Shown here: positions 56,861-64,000 of the stretch, in pieces
How the letters are laid out: each line of letters opens with the position of its first letter
Numbering within the stretch: the first letter of the stretch is position 1
Assembly: GCA_027922465.2 (NCBI GenBank)
Contig: BQMF02000211.1
Location: 310,001-374,000 of the forward strand
DNA length: 64,000 nucleotides
Source of the DNA: Turritopsis dohrnii
Lineage: Eukaryota; Cnidaria; Hydrozoa; Anthoathecata; Oceaniidae
Reading direction: 5' to 3'
Notes under the pieces: model-generated
Databases searched by the model: none
What the model saw: the letters and a program-made list of their open reading frames with translations, nothing else
Told to the model about the DNA's origin: nothing
Program-made: the position numbers and the translations under genes

Positions 56861-57650
56861 GACCAAAAACACCCAATTGATTCAGTTATGTTTCAAGCAG
56901 CCGCCCTTTTTGTTTTTCCGATCGAAATTAGAATTCATAAATGGCCAATGGTTTGGCGACACGAGTATGCTCATATTAGAAGTAACACAAAAGCAATGAA
57001 TGTTTCTAAATCGTATATGGTCAATTTTTCCATTTGACCCCAGCCAGAAATTTTATAAATTGTGTAAACAAAATACTTGCATTGAAGATTTCCAGAAAAG
57101 AAAGAAAAAAAGTAAAAATGAGGCAAAGAATGGCTTTTCTTCTTCTATGGGAAGATGAGGAAGCTCAGGGTTCACTGACACAAAACCTTCATAACAATTT
57201 CCGCGTGAAAGAACAAAGTAGAATACAATCATTACTTCGATATACCAAGTCAAATTTACTGTCATTTTACTGCAGAGAATTCAAATGAATTCAGAATTCA
57301 GTGTTCAATGATGGTGGGAACTTCTTTCATATCGTTATCTTCATTTGAAAATAATACGATAGACCCTGGGTACAAGTGGATTATATCAGTGGAATATGAA
57401 GTTCTGGCCTTATCAGCGCTGAGATTTATCTTGGAATCTGAAGCTTTTGTTCCGGAGGGCGCTAACGTCAGAGTGGGCGATCTTTTATCTGTGATTTCTA
57501 TGATGCTTAACGATGCAGTTGCGCCTAGTTGCACTCACATATACAACGCCTTGGAGACTTCAACATTGCTTTTGAAGTAGAACCTTTTATGCATACATTT
57601 ATTTTTATTTTTTCATTCAAGGAATAAAAAATTAGTTATCCTTTTCAACC
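56861..57650 (+). other. Unidentified open frames
   Basis: The frame at 57,034-57,288 (Lys/Arg-rich) and the one at 57,308-57,580 (MMVGTSFISLSSFENNTIDP, then EYEVLALSALRFILESEAFV) are separated by a few bases in one region. I recognise no family; the second is compact enough to be a small gene or exon, but this is unproven. Confidence 0.25.
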
Positions 57651-57671
57651 ACGTTTTATTTGTTTAGAATG

Positions 57672-57864
57672 AAAGATAAGGTGTAAACTCAACGTTAAAT
57701 TTTCAAGATAAGATGTAAACTCAACGTTAAATTTTCAAGATAAGGTGTAAACTCAACGTTAAATTTTCAAGATAAGGTGCAAACTCAACGTTAAATTTTC
57801 AAGATAAGGTGCAAACTCAACGTTAAATTTTCAAGATAAGGTGTAAACTCAACGTTAAATTTTC
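57672..57864. repeat. 32-bp tandem repeat, about six copies
   Basis: The unit GATAAGGTGTAAACTCAACG plus TTAAATTTTCAA repeats head to tail, with only C/T and G/A variants between units. High identity indicates a recent expansion. Confidence 0.88.
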
Positions 57865-58456
57865 CTACTTCATATCTTACTGACCTTTAAGTGACCATCC
57901 GCCATTCTGGTTGATGTTGTCAGCCAACTAGTTGCAGTTGAGTAAAGAAACATATCGCATATACTATAAATGTCCTGACTTTCCTTAAAGCCAGTGTGAA
58001 GTATCAAAGTATCAGCGATGCGACATAATCATAGGATTCGGTTAACAAAATTTTAGTTAGTTGATTTTAGCGGTTTTGACGTTTCTGACAAGAACATTTT
58101 TTTAACTAACAAAAATACCTTTAAAAAGTGATTCAACCAGCAAAATGAAGCAAAAAGATGAAGAAAATTTGTTTACCCACATATCACATAGATTATACAA
58201 TTTATATATTTATTTACTAAATTTTACAAATATCCTCGAAGACAATATCGAAATAGACAAATACCGCCACAAATACCGCCACAAACAAAACTAGTGTGTT
58301 GCGACATCTGCTAAGTCTGAAGCTGTTGAATTAAGGCCTGGGACTGAATTTATCTTCTTGTACAAAGTTTTCTAATTTTTGTACGAGCTAGTTTAAGCAA
58401 TACACAGTCCACTAGTAAGGTTCCTTTTGGTCTTCTAGCAGCAACCCTCTAACACT
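57865..58456. other. 3' flank of the sulfotransferase gene, no further gene
   Basis: AT-rich. It includes a short direct repeat AAATACCGCCACA near 58,260-58,282. Probably holds the 3' untranslated region of the minus-strand gene. Confidence 0.4.
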
Positions 58457-59368
58457 CTAATGAAAGTACAGCTCTGGAACAATTTCTTTTGTCTTTTTAT
58501 CAAGACAATTGATTTGTTCTGCTGTCAAGTAATTGGCATGATCACCAGTAATGCCTTTTCTGACAAAACGTTCACAACCTTCAGTGTTAAAGGCTTTTTT
58601 CATCACTTCCACATTGATTAAATTCTTTACACCCGCAAACAGTTTTGGAGTTAATTCAACGTCCAAAAATTCGGCAAGTTTTTTAACTGTCTCGTCAAAT
58701 TTTTGGATCAAATCTTCATAGCGTAACCACATTATATGATCTCCTTTGTGATCCAACCAATCGCGATGAAACTGGAACCAATCTCCATATATAACATTGC
58801 CAGTGTAGTACATCTCGTAAAATGTTTGGAAGTTTACTTTGCTAGCTTCACCGAAAAAAAGTGAGTTATCTCCATAAAAATGAAATAGTGATACAAGAAC
58901 ATCTTTTACATCACGTGTCAAGATTATTCTTTTACCCACAGTTGCAGAAGGAGCCAACCATAATGGCAGATGTGTTTTAATGACACGTTTAGGATGATTT
59001 AATTTTTTCATTGCTTCCTCGTATCCAACATATTGTCCAGGGATAGACATTTCCAAAAATGTAGTCAATTTAGACAAGCCCATAAGATCCAAGCCATCCA
59101 CATTCTTTGTTGTTCCTTCCAGTAAAGCCCAAATCAAAGTTTCAGTCATTGTTGAACCAGATCTGGGATAGGCAATCACTAACACGTCAGTATCTTTCAT
59201 GGACATCTTGGAAATATCTTGTAAGTTTGATGGACAGACATGCTCATCTAATAGTATTGAGCGATCACCATTGGATACTAACTTTTCATTGGCCATTTTT
59301 GGATATTTTGATTCACTTTCTTTTACGGAAATCATTTTTGTAAGAAAAGCAACTTGAGAACTTTCCAA
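58457..59368 (-). CDS. Cytosolic sulfotransferase (SULT family)
   Basis: The uninterrupted frame is 303 codons. PAPS-binding elements are complete: 5'-phosphosulfate loop VIAYPRSGSTMTETLIWALL (~residues 85-104), 3'-phosphate motif ILTRDVKDVLVSLFHFYGDN (~150-170), and C-terminal FVRKGITGDHANYLT (~268-282; RKGxxGDW-type, with HANY replacing W). The candidate catalytic His is in VIKTHLPLWL (~130-140). The family transfers sulfuryl groups from PAPS to phenols, alcohols or steroids in the cytosol. Length fits the ~290-300 residue norm. The start could be M1 or the later MANEKL. The single coding exon suggests either a retrocopy or an intron in the 5' untranslated region. Open and motif-complete, so probably active. 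Confidence 0.92.
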   Translation of the reverse strand: MESSQVAFLTKMISVKESESKYPKMANEKLVSNGDRSILLDEHVCPSNLQDISKMSMKDTDVLVIAYPRSGSTMTETLIWALLEGTTKNVDGLDLMGLSKLTTFLEMSIPGQYVGYEEAMKKLNHPKRVIKTHLPLWLAPSATVGKRIILTRDVKDVLVSLFHFYGDNSLFFGEASKVNFQTFYEMYYTGNVIYGDWFQFHRDWLDHKGDHIMWLRYEDLIQKFDETVKKLAEFLDVELTPKLFAGVKNLINVEVMKKAFNTEGCERFVRKGITGDHANYLTAEQINCLDKKTKEIVPELYFH

Positions 59369-59497
59369 TTTAAATGTTCGGTTGGGTTGTTATGGTTACC
59401 GTCTAAAATGAATAAACAATAAGTGGTTCGCATGACAAAGATGTTAGAACGAGAACAATCCAAAGATTTGCAAAGAAAAAATTGATCTGATGGTAGT

Positions 59498-60924
59498 TAC
59501 CGTATTTCCTCTAATTAACGCCACCCTCTGATAAACACCGCCCTCTATTAAACGCCGCACTTATAGCCGAACATTTGAAATAAACGCCGCCCTCTAATAA
59601 ACGCTGCCTTCTAATAAACGCCGCATCTTTAAAAGCGGCGTTTATTAGAAAACAGGATAAACAAGAATTAGTTTAAATAATTTAATAGTTTTACTTGTTT
59701 TCTATCATCAAATTTTTCCACTTTTGCATGAATATTTGATGTGTAATTAATTTTTTGTGTAAAACAGTTTCACGCAATCTTTTGTAACTTTTTGCCCCCG
59801 CAGCGAGCGTAAGCGAGCGAGGAGGCATAGTAGTTTCACGAGATAGGCGAATGTCAGTTTCCGATTTTGTTCTTCATCATCATCATCTTCCAACTTTCGT
59901 GTTGACGTTACACGGTGGAATACAATTATTAGCTGACTTTGCTTTTTTCCCGTTTCAAAGCATGGTACTGTATAAGTGGGAGACAGAATGTTTTTTCGTA
60001 TCTCTTTCCTAATTTATTATTATATTATATTATGTTATTCAAAAAGTTCGTATGCTAAAATTAATTAAACATTTTTCATATTACTTTTGCGTTGTTTTAC
60101 TGAAGTGAACAACAAGGATTTTGAAGCACAGCTTGAAATCTGAAATTTGGCCAACCATAAATTTTATGTTTGTATATGTTTTAGCTCTAAATCTTTCATC
60201 CAATAAATTTTATTCAATGCACTGATTTTTGGTGGATCTTTTTATTGAATTTCTGTGTATGCAAGAAAGCCATATTACAAATTCTTGTTTTTCTTCTTTA
60301 ACTGTCCTCCACTAGTGATCATGATCAATAAAACCTTTTAATATTTTTTTTCTTGCTATTTTATGTAAATTTTTTGTTTTGAATTAAAATTTGAAACGCA
60401 AATTTCTAATGGATTTTTCGCTTTAAATTTTTTTTTTTTTTTGAAAAAGTTTTTTTTTTCTTTTGGCTCTTACATGATTTCTTTAACAAATCTTACTTTG
60501 ATTATAAAATACATATCCATGTTTCAGTTCACACATTTCTTTTGTTTGTAGCAAATACTTTCTGACATTACTTGTTAAGCCTTATTTACACTTTTTGAAA
60601 GGTATATTAGCATCAGTGTGGCATAGGCCTAAGAGATAACAAAAAGTAACAAAGTTTTGTTTGTTTTTGTTTCCGTTGTATAGGCTTGCAATGTATAGCT
60701 TGCTGTGTGTACAATTTGGAATGCTTGAGCGCGGGGGCATTTTTAGCTAAAGCTACATGCTAGTTTTAGGATAAGAAGACATTGTTGTTTAAGTTTGTTT
60801 TCATCTAATTTTTCATTTTGTAAGAATCGCCGCCCTCTAATGAACGCCGCCCTCTATTAAACGGCGCACCCAAAAACTGGGATTTGTAATAAACGCCGCG
60901 GCGTTTATTAAAGGAAATACGGTA
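59498..60924. mobile_element. TACCGTATTTCC TIR element with CGCC arrays, interrupted by another element
   Basis: The left end TACCGTATTTCCTCTAATTA with GAACGCCACC.. and the right end GCGTTTATTAAAGGAAATAC plus GGTA are inverted. Both ends carry arrays of AACGCCGCCCTCTAATAA words. The middle contains the 59,790-60,763 insertion, so the original element is split into ~290 bp and ~160 bp ends. Confidence 0.78.
59790..60763. mobile_element. GCGAGCG-type element, copy 2, nested
   Basis: TTTTGCCCCCGCAGCGAGCG start and GAGCGCGGGGGCATTTTTAG end, collinear with copy 1 (54,051-55,276), including GTGTTGACGTTACACGGTGG. Its CAT microsatellite is shorter. It lies inside the TACCGTATTTCC element, giving relative age. 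Confidence 0.75.
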
Positions 60925-62052
60925 TGCATATCATGGTCACAGAGGGAATGTTATTAAGGATATATTATCACGCATGGCAAAAATAAATCTACCGAGCAAA
61001 AGTACATTGGAGTATGTTTTTGTGACAAATCGCAACCATACATTTAAACGGTGAAAACACTTACAAATAGGCTAAGCCATTTCTCAAGATTTACACCATG
61101 ACGTCAAAAAATAAAAAAAAATCAGAAAAAAATTTTTTTGAAAATTTGTAGTTTGCAATATTTTCATGGTGTTTTGCGAAGAATCTGGAGTAAAAACATA
61201 GCTTAGCAAAGCATCCTTTAATGGTTCAAACATTACTGAATATTGAATTTTTAATACCCAGTTGATTAAGCTAGTTGCCATGACAATAATTGTAAGTAAA
61301 TTGGAATTAGAATATATCTTATTGAATCTAATAGCTATTCTTAATTTCCTTTGATGTCTGAACAACACTCATCAAAATATCAAAAAGTCTTAAAGGAATA
61401 TTTTGAATCCAACTAACCAAATAATTCTGCAACCATTACTGCAAACAATTTGTGAATTTTTCCAAAATGGTGACAAATCGTAACGATAACATAACAAACA
61501 ATTTGAACCAACAAAGGGAGGTCATCTGCGTTACGAAACATCTTATATAGTTATATAATCTTATGCCAGGAATATCAAATGCTTCAGTAAAGTAAGCAAA
61601 TCGCCAAGCATCATTTGACGTTCACGACGTTCATATAAAGTTTAGCTGTTCTCTCGTAATTAATTGATAGTAATGAAATTTTAACTACGAAATGATTCAT
61701 CATATAAACAATCTAAACAAAATATTCCAAACGCACTTTTCCCAATGATAGAAAAAAAGTTGTACCTTTACTTTAGCAGCAAGCTGAAAGTACTTGCGTC
61801 GTGTTTTCAAAATCGTGAATTAGAATGTTGATTGTGGACGATCTAACAAAGTAGTTATTATAGACAATTTTCGATTATGTTGAAAATACCGCTTTACCAT
61901 CATAAATTTAAATTCCTTTCATACCAACAAAAATACTTTTAAACGATGTGCTATAACCGTGTCCATAATTAACACACAAGTTGATTTTGCAACTGGTGTA
62001 AAGAAAAAACGCCTAAGCCTTTGACCATTAACTTTAGAAATCTGTGACCTCT
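60925..62052. other. No recognised gene
   Basis: AT-rich. The minus frame at 61,084-61,368 (94 codons) includes hydrophobic stretches but no motif. Nothing else supportable. Confidence 0.4.
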
Positions 62053-62930
62053 CCCAGCGGGCACAAAGACGTCGTAAAGACATCTTTTCAAGACGTCCCT
62101 AAGACGTCGCAAAATGGTCGCGAAGTGGGAATCTCAAAAGACGTCCCAATTACATCTTCATTGAGACGTCTCGATGACATCCCAACGACATCGTAACGAC
62201 GTCGCAGGATTATGAAATTTACTCTTTCAAAAACTGTAATAGGTCACAGGCGGACCCGAAACTGGAACCTCTGGTGTGCCAGCCGAACTCGTAACCGTTA
62301 TGCCACCGCTGCTTGTTGTCAAGACGTTTAAAAACATTTACAATAAATCATTCTATACAGACTGATTGCTTTTGAAAGTTTATAATTGTTTCGAAGATCG
62401 TTATTGAATTTGCACAGAGACGTCCCAAAAACGTCGTAAAAGGATCCCAATTGCGACGTCTCGTTTCAGACGTCCGTGCGACGTCCCAAAATGATCTTAA
62501 GTTTATAATTGTTTCGAAGGTCGTTATTCAATCCGTATAAAGACGTCCCAAAAACGTCGTAAAAGGATCCCAATTGCGACGTCCCGTTTCAGACGTTCCT
62601 ACGACGTCCCAAAATGATCTTAAGTTTATAATTGTTTTGAAGGTCGTTATTCAATCCGTATAAGGACGTCCTAAAAACGTCGTAAAAGGATCCCAATTGT
62701 GACGTCCCATTTCAGACGTCCCAACGACGTCGCAAAATGATCTTAAATTTACAATTGTTTCGAAGGTCGTTATTCAATCCGTATAAAGACGTCCCAAAAA
62801 CGTCGTAAAAGGATCCCAATTGTGACGTCTCGTTTCAGACGTCCCTACGACGTCCCAAAATGATCTGGAAAGCAAACGACCATTTTACGATTAAAATAAG
62901 ACGTCTCAAAGACGTCTTGTGCCCGCTGGG
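62053..62930. mobile_element. 878-bp GACGTC-rich TIR element, copy 2
   Basis: Same ends (CCCAGCGGGCACAAAGACGT and GACGTCTTGTGCCCGCTGGG) and the same internal array as copy 1 at 50,417, again with the tRNA-like segment (~62,245-62,316). The first few tens of bases differ by an extra GTCGTAAAGACATC. Near-identity along ~870 bp implies recent activity. Confidence 0.85.
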
Positions 62931-63384
62931 ACACACAGGTAATGGAGAAGCTAATTATAAAGTATCACAGTCTCATGCATCCAAAACTTTATGTCACCTA
63001 CATGGTAAAGTAGGTGACCAAAGAAAAGGTAACAAGAGGAGGGAAGGCTGCCCTGTCCACTGCAAGTAACCTATGCAAGACGATCCCAAACTATATAAAA
63101 AAGATAACCCCCTTCTAAGAACGATATTTTTGTAAACATAGGTAATGCATATGAAATGTAAATATTTGATTACTTCATTCGGCTATTTGCATTGCATTGT
63201 TTGGTATTATATTTTCTCATGCGTCATAGAGACTTAACTACATTGGTGTACCGCAAATACAAGAACAGGCCTTTCCCGAACATCAGATCTAAACTGAAAT
63301 GTGACTATATCTAACCTCGATTTTGTGAGATTCATTGATCCACTGATTTCATTACTAAATTACATGCATATTAGAGCAATGCAA
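62931..63384. other. No recognised gene
   Basis: Short frames only. GTAAAGTAGGTGACC-like words repeat near 63,003-63,020, with no structure beyond that. Confidence 0.4.
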
Positions 63385-63475
63385 TACGTATTTCTTGCGG
63401 TAAGTTGGCGGGCAGAATAGCCAACCATTACAGATGGAAGCCCAAGGACCAAAAAACTCCCAGTTACTTACTAAA
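63385..63475 (+). mobile_element. TTAC-tailed SINE, copy D (5'-truncated)
   Basis: CAATACGTATTTCTTGCGGT, GGCGGGCAGAATAGCCAACC, ATGGAAGCCCAAGGACC, then CCAGTTACTTACT. It matches copies A-C in body and tail order. 63,476-64,000 shows no further feature. Confidence 0.72.
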
Positions 63476-64000
63476 TAATGAGTAACTTACATCAACTATG
63501 GGTTCATGGCTTAATATCTGAGAGTACAGCTACTTATTGCGGCTGTTTGTAGCTGGAAAACATAACATATGATATAATAGAAATATAATATAAAAACAGA
63601 TGTATTATAGAAAAACTATGCTAAAGTTTTTTCGCAGTTTGACAGCTAAATTGTCGTTTAAATTCTTGTATTTTCATAGAAGATGTAATCTTCATATTAA
63701 CTTTCTAAACGGAAGCAAAGCAATCGTCTTTACCAGAAAGCAAAAGCTTATTTTGACGTGATTCTATAACAAGCAGCTTGAGTCTAACAACAACATTAGA
63801 GGTTTGTAAAAACGAGAGTATCTTTATGTATAATGCCAGTATGATTTCAAGCATAAACGAAAATGGTAACAAGAGAAGAAGTTTAGTTCACTTGTTAAAA
63901 TCAGTGAGAAAATTGTTAGAAGGATTGAAGCAAATGCGAATATTCATGTAATGTATGGGTTGGCGGAACGAATTTACATAAAACGGCAAACGTGACAGAA

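Overview
This window looks like AT-rich nuclear DNA from an early-branching animal. A cnidarian is the best guess, from the mix of genes and repeats, but the species cannot be named from the sequence. It has spliceosomal introns (GT..AG, phases preserved), metazoan domain types (Death-like helical domains, an FN3-like fold, ankyrin repeats, cytosolic sulfotransferase, type-3 copper tyrosinase) and a dense, layered set of eukaryotic transposons. No prokaryotic operon structure is present.

Layout. 1.6-7.4 kb (+): exons of one multi-exon gene encoding two Death-like helical domains, two linker exons and a ~1,000-codon exon with a split superfamily-1 (UvrD/UPF1-like) P-loop NTPase. Its probable downstream splice partner is a phase-2 FN3-like exon at 7.1 kb. 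A near-duplicate FN3-like exon lies at 20.0 kb, separated by 12.6 kb packed with transposons, and an ankyrin exon follows at 27.3 kb. This Death-Death-SF1-FN3 combination is the best candidate for a poorly described, probably innate-immune, receptor or effector system.

8-26 kb: transposons. They include a Harbinger-like transposase scrap, two AGCTTGGTTTCC MITEs with 3-bp TWA target duplications, and a 3.2-kb long-TIR element carrying a PIN-like/CXC protein. There is also a 3.9-kb TTAA-flanked element with a THAP domain that is itself interrupted by a second TIR element, tRNA-derived SINE pieces, a second decayed PIN-like/CXC gene, and a 3.0-kb fold-back element with ~940-bp arms.

28-35 kb: a Penelope-like retroelement 3' end (GIY-YIG-like), a TTCGCGA-rich TIR element, and mostly unrecognised AT-rich DNA. 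36.1-43.8 kb: a large inverted duplication. The right arm holds a tyrosinase gene that looks intact (minus strand, two exons). The left arm holds its plus-strand pseudogene, which has lost the CuB domain and part of CuA.

44-64 kb: more copies of a TTAC-tailed SINE, a decayed gene with the P2X7-type C-terminal cysteine domain, two copies of an 870-bp GACGTC-rich TIR element with an embedded tRNA-like segment, a DIRS-like reverse transcriptase/RNase H remnant, a sulfotransferase gene (minus strand), and two copies of a GCGAGCG-type repeat, one of them inserted inside another TIR element.

The only apparently intact recognisable coding units are the Death/SF1/FN3 exons, the ankyrin exon, the tyrosinase gene and the sulfotransferase. 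Everything else recognised is transposon-derived or broken. All assignments come from reading the sequence; no database search was run.
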